Of a stretch of 64,000 nucleotides of DNA, positions 17,919-30,887 are shown piece after piece. The first letter of the stretch is position 1. Each line of letters begins with the position of its first letter. Under the pieces are notes generated by a model, which worked only from the letters and a program-made list of their open reading frames with translations, was not told the origin of the DNA and searched no databases. Source of the stretch: an uncultured Clostridia bacterium (GTDB taxonomy: Bacteria > Bacillota > Clostridia > Christensenellales > Borkfalkiaceae); contig CAKQQQ010000004.1 of the NCBI GenBank assembly GCA_934271065.1, forward strand, positions 101,251 through 165,250. Reading direction: 5' to 3'. Made by a program: the position numbers and the translations under genes.

Positions 17919-19667
17919 ATGTTATATCCCCAGTCTAACGAACGCAGAAGCGTTCTCAACCTAAACGGAATATGGAATTACGCGTTCGTTTCTGACGACT
18001 ACGTTCCCCTGCGCAAAGCCGAAAACGCGTCGCCTATGGCGGTGCCGGCAAGTATGAACGATATAGTCGTATCTAAAAACTCGGCTAAATACGTCGGCAA
18101 AGTGCTGTACGAGCGGGAATTTTCTATGCCCGTCGAAAGCCGTTTGAGTTACAGGTTAAGAATCGGGGCGGTAAGTCACCGTTGCGAAGTGTATCTTAAC
18201 GGCGAAAAGATAGGTTGCGGAGTAAACGGGTTTATACCCGTAGACCTGCCGCTTGAAAATCTTAAAGCCAAAAATCGCCTGTCGGTAATTATCGATAACC
18301 GACTTACCGGCAGGACTTTGCCTATGGGCGAGATAGAAAAGGCGGGGATATATCACCTTGTTTCGGTGCTTGGCGGCGAACACGTCGTAGACCGTTCCGC
18401 CGAAGTCGCGGGGCAGAAACAGATAATCAAATTCGACTTCTACAACTTTACGGGCATACACCGCGACGTTCTCGTTTACGGCTTGCCCGAAAACGCCGTG
18501 GAAGACGTTACGATTAAGACCGTTGTCGGCGGGGATTACGAAAAAATCAGGGTGGACGTGAAGACCGACGGAAAGGTCGTCAGATATACCGTGTTCGACG
18601 GCGAAGTTCCCGTCGCGACGAGTACCGACGGAGATATAACGCTTAAAAACCCGAGTCTGTGGTCGCCGAAAAATCCGCATTTGTACACTTTACGGGTGGA
18701 GACCGAAAACGACTGTTACGAGCAGACTTTCGGCGTGCGCAAGGTAGCGGTCGACGAAAAGGGGCTTACGCTCAACGGCGAACGCGTGTACCTTAAAGGG
18801 TTCGGCAAACACGAAGATTTCTTCATATCCGGCAAGGGCAACAACCCGGCGGTAAACGTCAGAGATTTCGAGTTGCTTAAATGGATAAACGCCAACTCTA
18901 TCCGCACCAGCCATTACCCGTACGCCGAAGAGATTATGGATCTTGCCGACCGCTACGGAATAATGGTCATAGACGAAGTTCCCGCGGCGGGCGTGGGGTT
19001 CTGGAACGGTTATACGTTCGGCAAAGGCAGGGCGGACGAAGAAACGCTCGCGTTGCATAAGCAGGTAATATCCGCGCTCGTAGACAGGGATAAAAACCGT
19101 CCGTGCGTGATAATGCTGTCGGTCGCCAACGAAACGGCGACTTACGAAGACGCTTCGCGCCCGTATTATAAAGAAGTCATCGACCACGCCAGAAGTCTTA
19201 CCGATTTGCCGATTACGCTTGCGGAATCCACCAAGTCGTTCGAAGGCTCGCGCGTGGCGGATATGCTCGATATAATCTGCGTCAACCGCTATTACGGCTG
19301 GTACGACGAACCTGCCGAACTCGACGCGATAGAAACGCTTTGCCGCGACGATCTGGATAAGTATTACGCTAAATTCCGTAAACCGATGATCTTAACCGAA
19401 TTCGGCGCGGACACGATAGAAGGGTTTCACTCGTTACAGGGCGAAATGTTCTCGGAAGAATTCCAGACCGAACTGCTTGCGGAAACGTGCAGGGTACTCG
19501 ACACTCTGCCGTACATAGTCGGCGAGCAGGTATGGAATTTTGCGGACTTCAAAACCAGGGAAGGCACGATGCGCGTGCGCGGTAACCGCAAAGGCGTGTT
19601 TACCAAAGAACGGCAACCCAAAAGCGCGGCGTTCTACCTGAAAGAACGATGGAAAAATAAAGAATAA
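17919..19667 (+). CDS. uidA: Beta-glucuronidase (GH2)
   Basis: Hydrolyses beta-D-glucuronides in the cytoplasm; there is no signal peptide. The 582 residues align along the whole E. coli UidA: a sugar-binding domain (MLYPQSNERRSVLNLNGIWN), an Ig-like domain, then the TIM barrel with KGFGKHED and NSIRTSHYPYAEE. The catalytic acid/base is E405 in VANET and the nucleophile is E494 in ILTEFGAD. N556 and K558 in GNRKG match the N-x-K pair that recognises the glucuronate carboxylate, so specificity for uronides is well supported. Last gene of locus 1; uxaB/uxaA at the end of the window could use the released glucuronate. Confidence 0.93.
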   Translation: MLYPQSNERRSVLNLNGIWNYAFVSDDYVPLRKAENASPMAVPASMNDIVVSKNSAKYVGKVLYEREFSMPVESRLSYRLRIGAVSHRCEVYLNGEKIGCGVNGFIPVDLPLENLKAKNRLSVIIDNRLTGRTLPMGEIEKAGIYHLVSVLGGEHVVDRSAEVAGQKQIIKFDFYNFTGIHRDVLVYGLPENAVEDVTIKTVVGGDYEKIRVDVKTDGKVVRYTVFDGEVPVATSTDGDITLKNPSLWSPKNPHLYTLRVETENDCYEQTFGVRKVAVDEKGLTLNGERVYLKGFGKHEDFFISGKGNNPAVNVRDFELLKWINANSIRTSHYPYAEEIMDLADRYGIMVIDEVPAAGVGFWNGYTFGKGRADEETLALHKQVISALVDRDKNRPCVIMLSVANETATYEDASRPYYKEVIDHARSLTDLPITLAESTKSFEGSRVADMLDIICVNRYYGWYDEPAELDAIETLCRDDLDKYYAKFRKPMILTEFGADTIEGFHSLQGEMFSEEFQTELLAETCRVLDTLPYIVGEQVWNFADFKTREGTMRVRGNRKGVFTKERQPKSAAFYLKERWKNKE

Positions 19668-19670
19668 ATA

Positions 19671-19712
19671 AAATACCGCGGGCGGCGCATTTATGCGCCG
19701 CCCGCGGTATTT
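19671..19712. terminator. Bidirectional terminator between uidA and radA
   Basis: A near-perfect stem of about 18-20 bp (19671-19689 with 19694-19712), flanked by A-runs and T-runs so that it works in both directions. It separates the convergent uidA and radA genes. Confidence 0.92.
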
Positions 19713-19724
19713 TATCTTAATCGT

Positions 19725-21098
19725 TTAATCGTCCGACTTTGAAAATAACAGTTTAATCGCCTGATAGACGTGTTTGACGTATACGAGTTTTATCTGCGAC
19801 GCGAATTTCTGCGTCGATTCGCGGTTCTTTTCGGGCAGAAAAACGGTTTTCGCGCCTAATCGGGCGCATTCCGCAACGCGTTTGTCCGCCTGCGTTACTC
19901 CGCGTACTTCGCCCGTAAGACCTATTTCGCCGAACGCGCATACTTCCTTGCCGACGGGTATTCCGTTCTGTCCGCTTACGAGCGCGAGCGCGACCGCAAG
20001 GTCGGCAGACGGCTCTGAAAGTTTTATTCCGCCCATTACGTTGACGTACACGTCAAGCGCGTAAAACGGCGTATAGGCGCGTTTTTCGAGAACGGCGAGC
20101 ATTAAAAGCAGTCTGTTTACGTCGATACCTATCGGCATTCGTCTCGGTATTCCGAACGCCGTTTTGGCAAGCAGAGTCTGTATTTCGACCGCCATACAGC
20201 GGTTGCCCGAAATCGTCGGCGTCACAATCGTACCCGCTTCGTTGCCGCGTTCGTCGGAGACGAAAATTCCGTCGTAGTCCTTAACGCCGCGTATACCGTC
20301 TTCGCGCATTTCGAAAACCCCGACTTCCTGTGCCGAACCGAATCTGTTTTTGACCGCGCGCAGCAGTTTGTAATTGTCGCGCGGCTGACCTTCGAAGTAA
20401 AGCACGGTGTCGGTAACGTGTTCGAGAACTTTCGGCCCGGCGATCGCTCCGTCTTTCGTGACGTGCCCGACCACGAAAACCGTGGTCTTGCCCGATTTCG
20501 CAAACCGCATCAGCCGCGAAGCGCATTCCTTTACCTGACTTACGCTCCCCGCGGAAGAGTTTAATTCTTCGAGATAGACCGCCTGTACGGAGTCGACTAT
20601 AAGAAAGTCGTACCCTTCGGCGCAGTCGAGAATATTGTCGAGCGAAGTCTCGTTTATTACCATCAGATCGGAATAATCGCCTTTAAGCCGTTCGCAACGC
20701 ATTTTTACCTGCGCGCGGCTCTCTTCCGCCGACGCGTAAAGCACTTTGTAATTCTTTGAAAGGGTACACGCGACCTGCGTCATAAGCGTGGATTTGCCTA
20801 TGCCGGGATCTCCGCCGAGCAGTACGAAAGACGACGGAACTATTCCGCCGCCCAGAACGTCGTCGAGTTCGCTTATTCCCGATTTTATCCTTACCGTTTT
20901 TTCGGCGGCTACTTCCGACAGTTTAGACGGGCGTTCGTAACTTCTCGCCGCCTTCTGCGGTTTCTCGGCAGCGGTTTCGAGTATTTCTTCGGTTATAGTG
21001 CCGAACGTTCCGCAAGACGGGCATCTGCCCAGCCAGCCGGGCGTTACCGCGCCGCATTCCGTACAGACGTAACGGCTCGTCGTTTTACTTTTGCTCAT
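19725..21098 (-). CDS. radA: DNA repair protein RadA/Sms
   Basis: A RecA-like DNA repair and recombination-branch-migration ATPase of 457 residues. It has the N-terminal C4 zinc finger (C12, C15, C26, C29), Walker A GGDPGIGKST (95-104), the RadA-specific KNRFG motif near residue 250, and a Lon-protease-like C-terminal domain. Last gene of the rqcP-ispDF-radA transcript on the minus strand, ending at the bidirectional terminator. Confidence 0.97.
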   Translation of the reverse strand: MSKSKTTSRYVCTECGAVTPGWLGRCPSCGTFGTITEEILETAAEKPQKAARSYERPSKLSEVAAEKTVRIKSGISELDDVLGGGIVPSSFVLLGGDPGIGKSTLMTQVACTLSKNYKVLYASAEESRAQVKMRCERLKGDYSDLMVINETSLDNILDCAEGYDFLIVDSVQAVYLEELNSSAGSVSQVKECASRLMRFAKSGKTTVFVVGHVTKDGAIAGPKVLEHVTDTVLYFEGQPRDNYKLLRAVKNRFGSAQEVGVFEMREDGIRGVKDYDGIFVSDERGNEAGTIVTPTISGNRCMAVEIQTLLAKTAFGIPRRMPIGIDVNRLLLMLAVLEKRAYTPFYALDVYVNVMGGIKLSEPSADLAVALALVSGQNGIPVGKEVCAFGEIGLTGEVRGVTQADKRVAECARLGAKTVFLPEKNRESTQKFASQIKLVYVKHVYQAIKLLFSKSDD

Positions 21099-21110
21099 AA
21101 TTTCTCCTTT

Positions 21111-21174
21111 CGTCGCGGCGGCTATTTACCGTCTCGCGTTTTCGTCGCGGCGGCTATTTTCCGTCGCGCGTTTT
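21111..21174. repeat. 32-bp tandem duplication of the ispDF 3' end
   Basis: Two adjacent 32-bp copies (21111-21142 and 21143-21174) differ at two positions. The second covers the last codons and stop of ispDF on the minus strand (K-T-R-D-G-K-stop). The first, just beyond the stop, would encode the same K-T-R-D-G-K-stop. The gene end with its stop codon has therefore been duplicated downstream. Confidence 0.9.
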
Positions 21175-22293
21175 AGCCGTAAGGCAGTACGCCTGAACGG
21201 CAACGCCTTCTTCGCGCCCGACTAAGCCTATCCCTTCGAGAGTGGTGCAGGTTATCCCCACGCGGTCGGGCGACAAGCCCGAAAGCCGAGCCACGTTTTC
21301 GGTAACGGCGGCGACGTAAGGCGCAAGTTTGGGCTTTTGCGCCATTATAACCGCGCTTATATTCAGCGGTTCGTATCCGCGCTCTTTAAGCATTTTCAAA
21401 ACTTCCGCGTATAATATCGCGCTCGAAATCCCCGCGTACTTTTCGTCGGTGTCGGGGAAGTGTCTGCCTATGTCGCCGAGCGCGACGGAAGACAAAAGCG
21501 CGTCCGCAATCGCGTGCAGCAATACGTCCGCGTCGCTATGCCCGAGCAGACCTTTGTCGTGCGGAATTTCCACTCCGCCCAGAACGAACTTTCTTCCGCT
21601 TACCAGCCTGTGCAGGTCGAAACCCGTGCCTGCGCGCAGATTTTCGGACGGGGCGAAGTCTTCGGGCAGGGTAAGTTTTTTATTCGTCGTTTCCCCAGCG
21701 ACGGCTCTGCATTTGCCGATATATTTCGCGTACAGCCCCGACTCGTCCGTAAAGGTTTCCGTTTCGCCCGCAAGCGCGAACGCTTTAAGCAGCGTCGCCT
21801 TGTCGAACGCCTGCGGAGTCTGTACGTTACGCACGCCCGCGCGCGACGCGCGTACTATATAATCGCCGTCCGCGCCGCGTTCGGTTATGGCAACGGTGTC
21901 CACCGCAGGTACGCACGCCACCCCCGAACCGTATTCGGCGGCGGAGCGGACGCATTCGGAAATCAGGCGTTGCGAAACGAAGGGGCGCGCGCCGTCGTGA
22001 ACGACCACTATATCGCCCGCGGCGGCTTTTACGCCGCATAAAACCGATTGAGCGCGGGTATCGCCGCCGCGTACGAAGGTCGGTTTTACGCCGAGTTTTT
22101 CCGCTAAGGCGTTAAACGCCGCTTCGTCGCGTTCGGCGCAGACGACCACTATTTCGTCAACGTCGGGGTTTATCGAAAACGCGTACAGCGTTTTTTGAAA
22201 AACGGGCGTTCCGCCCGTCTCTTTAAGCAGTTTATTGAACCCGAAATCGGCGCGTTCGCCTTTCCCGGCGCATACGAGTACGGCTGTAGTCAT
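21154..22293 (-). CDS. ispDF: Bifunctional IspD/IspF
   Basis: Two non-consecutive MEP-pathway enzymes fused in 379 residues. The N-terminal half (about 1-220) is the IspD cytidylyltransferase (VLVCAGKGER, VVHDGARPF, VQTPQAF). The C-terminal half is IspF, 2-C-methyl-D-erythritol 2,4-cyclodiphosphate synthase (GTGFDLHRL with the metal-binding D-x-H, LLGHSDADVLLHAIADALL, and a C-terminal IGLVGREEG). The start ATG overlaps the rqcP stop by 4 bases (ATGA), indicating coupled translation. radA follows after 55 bases. Confidence 0.96.
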   Translation of the reverse strand: MTTAVLVCAGKGERADFGFNKLLKETGGTPVFQKTLYAFSINPDVDEIVVVCAERDEAAFNALAEKLGVKPTFVRGGDTRAQSVLCGVKAAAGDIVVVHDGARPFVSQRLISECVRSAAEYGSGVACVPAVDTVAITERGADGDYIVRASRAGVRNVQTPQAFDKATLLKAFALAGETETFTDESGLYAKYIGKCRAVAGETTNKKLTLPEDFAPSENLRAGTGFDLHRLVSGRKFVLGGVEIPHDKGLLGHSDADVLLHAIADALLSSVALGDIGRHFPDTDEKYAGISSAILYAEVLKMLKERGYEPLNISAVIMAQKPKLAPYVAAVTENVARLSGLSPDRVGITCTTLEGIGLVGREEGVAVQAYCLTAKTRDGK

Positions 22294-22532
22294 GATATTA
22301 TCTCGTAAAGGGAAGTCGCTTCGTCTTTTCTGACGACGGGGTTAAGCGACAGAACTCTGAATTTAACGGTCTCGTCGCCGAACCGCACTTCCGCCACGTC
22401 GCCTATTTTAAGTTGGTACGACGGCTTTACGTCTCTGCCGTTTACCGAAACTCTGCCGCCTTTGACCGCTTCGTTGGCTACCGTTCTGCGTTTTAACAGT
22501 CTCGCGACCTTCAAAAATTTGTCTATTCTCAT
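22290..22532 (-). CDS. S4-domain RNA-binding protein, RqcP/YabO-like
   Basis: An 80-residue single S4 domain (MRIDKFLKVARLLKRRTVA, GGRVSVNGRDVKPSYQLKIGD). It matches Firmicute YabO/RqcP, which helps RqcH add alanine tails to stalled nascent chains on 50S subunits. HslR-like heat-shock S4 proteins are the alternative assignment. No strong ribosome-binding site is seen (TAGG followed by a T-run). First gene of the minus-strand operon, divergent from rpoB. Confidence 0.85.
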   Translation of the reverse strand: MRIDKFLKVARLLKRRTVANEAVKGGRVSVNGRDVKPSYQLKIGDVAEVRFGDETVKFRVLSLNPVVRKDEATSLYEIIS

Positions 22533-22558
22533 AAAAAACCTAAAAAAATTACGCTATT

Positions 22559-22587
22559 TTTATATTTTGCGTAAAAACCCTTGACAG
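22559..22587 (-). promoter_or_regulatory. Candidate promoter of rqcP-ispDF-radA
   Basis: On the minus strand CTGTCA (22587-22582), a 17-base spacer and TATAAA (22564-22559). Its -35 overlaps the -35 of the rpoB promoter back to back, so the two divergent promoters would compete for polymerase. The match to consensus is only moderate. Confidence 0.4.
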
Positions 22588-22609
22588 ATTGTGGATTTTA
22601 TTCTATAAT
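22581..22609 (+). promoter_or_regulatory. Consensus promoter of rpoBC
   Basis: TTGACA (22581-22586), 17 bases, TATAAT (22604-22609): a perfect sigma-A promoter. CTATAAT recurs at 22611-22617 and 22628-22634, with CTATAAA at 22619-22625, forming an array of -10-like units about 8 bases apart. The leader to rpoB is about 175 bases and ends in AAAGGAGAGA. Confidence 0.88.
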
Positions 22610-22790
22610 TCTATAATGCTATAAAATCTATAATAGCGTCTTTTTGCGCATTTTTGCCGTTTCGGGGTATTTTTTGCGTAAAAAACGCACGATTTGCTTT
22701 CCGTTTAAGCGGCTTTTCATATACGGATTATACACCTAAACGAAAATTAAATCAAGATAATTTGCAATAAAAATCAAAGGAGAGATTTTA

Positions 22791-25700
22791 ATGACGCGCA
22801 ATTTACCTATCAGGAAGTTCGGCAACGTCGAAAGAAGAACGTTCGCGAAGATCGAAGAAGTGCAGCCGATGCCCTATCTCATCGAGATTCAGCGTGATTC
22901 TTACGAGAGTTTTATCGAAGAAGGTATAAGCGAAGTTTTTGAGGATTATTCGCCTATTACCGACTATTCCGACCGCTTTGAATTATACTTCCTTGACCAC
23001 TCTCTTGCGGAAAAACCCAAGTACGACGAAAAGGAATGTCGCGACCGCGACGCTACCTACGCCGTTCAGTTAAAGGTAAAAGTCAGGCTTGTCAATAAGG
23101 TAACGGACGAGATAATCGATCAGGACGTTTTTATGGGCGAATTGCCCAAGATGACCGAAAACGGCTCGTTCATCATCAACGGTGCGGAGCGCGTAGTCGT
23201 TTCCCAACTCGTTCGTTCTCCGGGCGTGTACAACGGCTTCGAGTATTCCAAGTCGGGTAAAAAACTCTATCAGACCACCGTTATCCCCAACAGGGGCGCG
23301 TGGCTCGAATTCGAGCAGGACGCGGATAACGTTCTCTGGGTAAAAGTAGACAGAACGCGTAAACTTACGGCGTCGTTGCTTTTACGCGCGCTCGGTTTCG
23401 GTACTAACGAGCAGATAACCGCCTTATTCGGCGACGACGCTATGATCAAGGCGACTATGGCTAAGGATACCGACTGCACGGAAGCGGGCGGTCTTTACGA
23501 ACTTTACAGACGTATTCGCCCGGGCGAAGTCCCCACCGAAGACGCGGTAAGGCTTCAACTTAAAAATCTCTTCTACGATCCCCGTCGTTACGACTGCGCC
23601 AAAGTCGGCAGATATAAATTCAACAAGCGTCTCAATATGGGCGTTAGGGCGGTCGGCTGCGTAGCGTACGAAGATATTATAAACGAAGACGGCGAACTGC
23701 TCGTCAAAAAGGGCGACGTCATTTCCGCCGAAGCGGCAAAACTCATACAAAACAGCGGCATCAACGAAATTCTCATCGCGACGAGCGAAGGTCCGCATAA
23801 GATAATCGCGAATAACGTAGTGGAATTCAGAGCCGTAACGGGGCTGGATCACCACGTTTTCGGGCTTACCGAAAATATCCACTATCCCAACTTCAAATTC
23901 GAGAAGGCTCTCGCGGAAGAAGTAAAGGGCAGCAGCGTGGAAGAAGTCGCCGACAGACATATAGACGAAATCAACGACGTTTTCTATATGCAGGAGACTG
24001 TCGCCGCCGACGGCGCGGAACTTAAACCCGAAGAAAAGAAGAACGCCGAAAAGAGAAGAGAACTCCGCAGAAAATTCGTATATTCCTGCTCGGCTCTGTT
24101 CGATATTCTCGGCGGAGACGTTCCCGAAAAACTTTCGGCGGAACAAAAGAAGAACGTCAAACTCGCGCTTGACAAATTAAACCATAAACATATCACGGTA
24201 GACGACATCGTCGCCGCCGTCTCGCTTAACCTTGACCTTAACTACGGCGTAGGCTCGGTAGACAATATCGACCACCTTGGCAACAGAAGGGTACGTTCGG
24301 TAGGCGAACTTTTACAAAACCAGTTCAGAATAGGCATTTCGAGACTTGAAAGAGTCATCAAAGAGAGAATGTCCACGCAAGATCCCAAAGACGTATCGCC
24401 CACGGGGCTTATCAACGTCCGCCCCGTTTCGAGCGCGATCAAGGAATTTTTCGGATCTTCGCAACTCTCCCAGTTTATGGACCAGACCAACCCCATTGCC
24501 GAACTTACGCACAAGCGTAAACTTTCCGCGTTAGGTCCGGGCGGTCTTAACAGAGAACGCGCCACGTTCGAAGTCCGCGACGTTCACTACACCCACTACG
24601 GGCGCATGTGTCCGATAGAGACTCCCGAAGGTCAGAACATCGGTCTTATCACTTCGCTTTCGACTTACGCCAAGGTCAACGAATACGGCTTTATCGAGTC
24701 CGCTTACAGAAGAGTGGACAAGGCGACGGGCAAGGTTACGGACGTAGTCGATTACCTTACCGCCGACGAAGAAGACGCGTTCGTCATCGCGCAAGCCAAC
24801 GAACCGCTCGACGAAGAAGGCAGATTTGTCAACGAGCGTGTCGCGTGCAGAAGAAGAGACGAAATAACCGAACTTCCCAAAGAAGAGATAGATTACGTCG
24901 ACGTATCGCCCAAACAACTCGTTTCGGTCGCTACCGCGCTTATTCCCTTCCTTGAAAACTGCGATACGAACCGCGCGCTGATGGGTTCTAACATGCAACG
25001 TCAGGCAGTACCCCTTCTCAAACCCGAAAACCCCATCGTAGGTACGGGTATAGAAGCCAAAATCGCGTACGATTCGGGCGTACTTGCCATCGCTAAAGAA
25101 GCGGGCACGGTCAAGTACGTTTCGGGCGGCGAGATAATCGTTACCGAAGACGACGGCACTACGGGCGGTCGCGACAGAACGTATACGCTTAAAAAATTCA
25201 CGCGTTCCAACCAAGGAACGTGTCTCAACCAGCACCCCATCGTAAAAACCGGCGATAAGGTAAACAAGGGCGATATTCTTGCGGACGGACCTGCGACCTG
25301 CAACGGCGAACTCGCGCTCGGCAGGAACATTCTTATCGGGTTTATGACGTGGGAAGGTTATAACTACGAAGACGCTATTCTTCTTTCCGAAAAACTCGTT
25401 CAGAACGACCTTTTCACTTCTATCCACATAGAAGAACACGAAATAGAGTGCCGCGAGACGAGACTCGGCGAAGAAGAGATTACGAGAGATATACCCAACG
25501 TCGGCGACGACGCGCTTAAAGACCTTGACGAAGAAGGTATCGTAAGAATAGGCGCGGAAGTCACGAGCGGCGACATTCTCGTAGGTAAGGTCACGCCCAA
25601 GGGCGAAACCGAACTTACCCCCGAAGAGAGATTGCTCCGCGCGATTTTCGGCGAGAAGGCGAGAGAAGTAAGAGACTCTTCGCTTCGCGTTCCGCACGGC

Positions 25701-26786
25701 GAAGGCGGTATAGTAGTAGACGTAAAGAGATTTACGAGAGCGAACAAAGACGAACTTTCGCCCGGCGTAAACAAACTTATAAGAGTATACATCGCGCAAA
25801 AGAGAAAGATTTCCGTCGGCGATAAGATGGCGGGACGTTACGGTAACAAAGGCGTCGTTTCGAGAATACTGCCCGAAGCGGATATGCCGTTCCTTGCGGA
25901 CGGAACGCCCTTGCAGATCGTTCTTAACCCGCTCGGCGTTCCTTCGCGTATGAACATAGGTCAGGTACTCGAAGTACACCTTTCGCTCGTATGCAAGCAA
26001 CTCGGCTGGAAGATCGCAACCCCCGTCTTCGACGGCGCAAGCGAGACCGACATCAGGGAATTACTGCGCGAAAACCACTTCGTCAATCCTTACGGCGAAG
26101 TAGACGGCAAGATTCAACTTTACGACGGCAGAACGGGCGAACCTTTCGAGCATCGCGTAACGGTGGGCTATATGTATATGATCAAGTTGCACCACCTTGT
26201 AGACGATAAGATTCACGCGCGTTCGGTAGGTCCGTACTCGGTGGTAACGCAACAGCCGCTCGGCGGTAAAGCCCAGTTCGGCGGTCAGCGTTTCGGCGAA
26301 ATGGAAGTCTGGGCGCTCGAAGCCTACGGCGCGTCGCACATTCTTCAGGAAATTCTTACCGTCAAGTCCGACGACGTAGTCGGCAGGGTAAAGACCTACG
26401 AATCGATAGTAAAAGGCAACGATATATCCGAGCCGGGTATTCCCGAATCGTTTAAGGTACTTCTCAAAGAGTTGCAGTCGCTTGCGCTCGATATGAAAGT
26501 GCTTACCGAAAATCACGAAGAAATCAACCTTAAAGACCTTACCGAAGACGCGGACGACGTCAACCTTAACGAGAGAGCGAAAGAGCGTGTGGATTACGTC
26601 GATCTCGATCTCGGCGGAGACGCGGGCGAAGAAACCGACGACGGAGCGGACGACGAAACGTCGCTTCTCTTCGACGAATTCGACGATACGACCGTTGCCG
26701 AAGACGAAGACTTTAAGTCGGGCGATTTATTCGACGATTTCGACGATCTCGACGACATCGACGCGGACGACGAAGACGATAACTAA
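22791..26786 (+). CDS. rpoB: RNA polymerase beta subunit
   Basis: Catalytic core subunit of RNA polymerase, 1331 residues. The rifampicin pocket is intact and looks sensitive: D564, H574 and S579 correspond to E. coli D516, H526 and S531 (GSSQLSQFMDQ ... THKRKLSALGPGG). A KMAGRYGNKGV active-site segment and a GGKAQFGGQRFGEMEVWALE C-terminal clamp region are present. After residue 1270 or so comes a long acidic tail very rich in D and E. Start fixed by AAAGGAGAG. rpoC follows 14 bases later. Unusually, rplJL are not immediately upstream. Confidence 0.98.
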   Translation: MTRNLPIRKFGNVERRTFAKIEEVQPMPYLIEIQRDSYESFIEEGISEVFEDYSPITDYSDRFELYFLDHSLAEKPKYDEKECRDRDATYAVQLKVKVRLVNKVTDEIIDQDVFMGELPKMTENGSFIINGAERVVVSQLVRSPGVYNGFEYSKSGKKLYQTTVIPNRGAWLEFEQDADNVLWVKVDRTRKLTASLLLRALGFGTNEQITALFGDDAMIKATMAKDTDCTEAGGLYELYRRIRPGEVPTEDAVRLQLKNLFYDPRRYDCAKVGRYKFNKRLNMGVRAVGCVAYEDIINEDGELLVKKGDVISAEAAKLIQNSGINEILIATSEGPHKIIANNVVEFRAVTGLDHHVFGLTENIHYPNFKFEKALAEEVKGSSVEEVADRHIDEINDVFYMQETVAADGAELKPEEKKNAEKRRELRRKFVYSCSALFDILGGDVPEKLSAEQKKNVKLALDKLNHKHITVDDIVAAVSLNLDLNYGVGSVDNIDHLGNRRVRSVGELLQNQFRIGISRLERVIKERMSTQDPKDVSPTGLINVRPVSSAIKEFFGSSQLSQFMDQTNPIAELTHKRKLSALGPGGLNRERATFEVRDVHYTHYGRMCPIETPEGQNIGLITSLSTYAKVNEYGFIESAYRRVDKATGKVTDVVDYLTADEEDAFVIAQANEPLDEEGRFVNERVACRRRDEITELPKEEIDYVDVSPKQLVSVATALIPFLENCDTNRALMGSNMQRQAVPLLKPENPIVGTGIEAKIAYDSGVLAIAKEAGTVKYVSGGEIIVTEDDGTTGGRDRTYTLKKFTRSNQGTCLNQHPIVKTGDKVNKGDILADGPATCNGELALGRNILIGFMTWEGYNYEDAILLSEKLVQNDLFTSIHIEEHEIECRETRLGEEEITRDIPNVGDDALKDLDEEGIVRIGAEVTSGDILVGKVTPKGETELTPEERLLRAIFGEKAREVRDSSLRVPHGEGGIVVDVKRFTRANKDELSPGVNKLIRVYIAQKRKISVGDKMAGRYGNKGVVSRILPEADMPFLADGTPLQIVLNPLGVPSRMNIGQVLEVHLSLVCKQLGWKIATPVFDGASETDIRELLRENHFVNPYGEVDGKIQLYDGRTGEPFEHRVTVGYMYMIKLHHLVDDKIHARSVGPYSVVTQQPLGGKAQFGGQRFGEMEVWALEAYGASHILQEILTVKSDDVVGRVKTYESIVKGNDISEPGIPESFKVLLKELQSLALDMKVLTENHEEINLKDLTEDADDVNLNERAKERVDYVDLDLGGDAGEETDDGADDETSLLFDEFDDTTVAEDEDFKSGDLFDDFDDLDDIDADDEDDN

Positions 26787-26800
26787 GCGGAGGTAAGAGA

Positions 26801-30598
<3,798 letters not shown>

Positions 30599-30618
30599 TT
30601 GCAAATATAACCCGAATT

Positions 30619-30650
30619 GCGGAACGGCGTGATTGCCGTTCCGCTTTTTT
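30619..30650 (+). terminator. Terminator of rpoBC
   Basis: A 10-bp perfect stem GCGGAACGGC (30619-30628) with GCCGTTCCGC (30635-30644), a 6-base loop and six T. Confidence 0.93.
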
Positions 30651-30805
30651 ATGCTCTTTGCCGCGCGCAAAACCGCCGCCGAACGTGAATAACGCGCGTT
30701 AGCCACAGGTGATTGCGTTTGAACCCGCCAAAACCCCGATATTTACGCGTTTTTTGCCAAATTCGACTTTCGCTCGGCTAAAATGCGTAGCGGCTGTAAA
30801 AATCT

Positions 30806-30834
30806 TTGACAAAAGTAAAATAATAGTATATTAT
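30806..30834 (+). promoter_or_regulatory. Promoter of the DUF5685 operon
   Basis: TTGACA (30806-30811), 17-base spacer, TATTAT (30829-30834). Transcription would start near 30841, about 47 bases before the first start codon. The rest of the 289-base gap after rpoC holds the rpoBC terminator and one AGCCACAGGT copy at 30701-30710. Confidence 0.8.
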
Positions 30835-30887
30835 TATATTTGAAATAGTTTAGTAAATTGCGGAATTTTACGCAAAATCGGCGGGTT

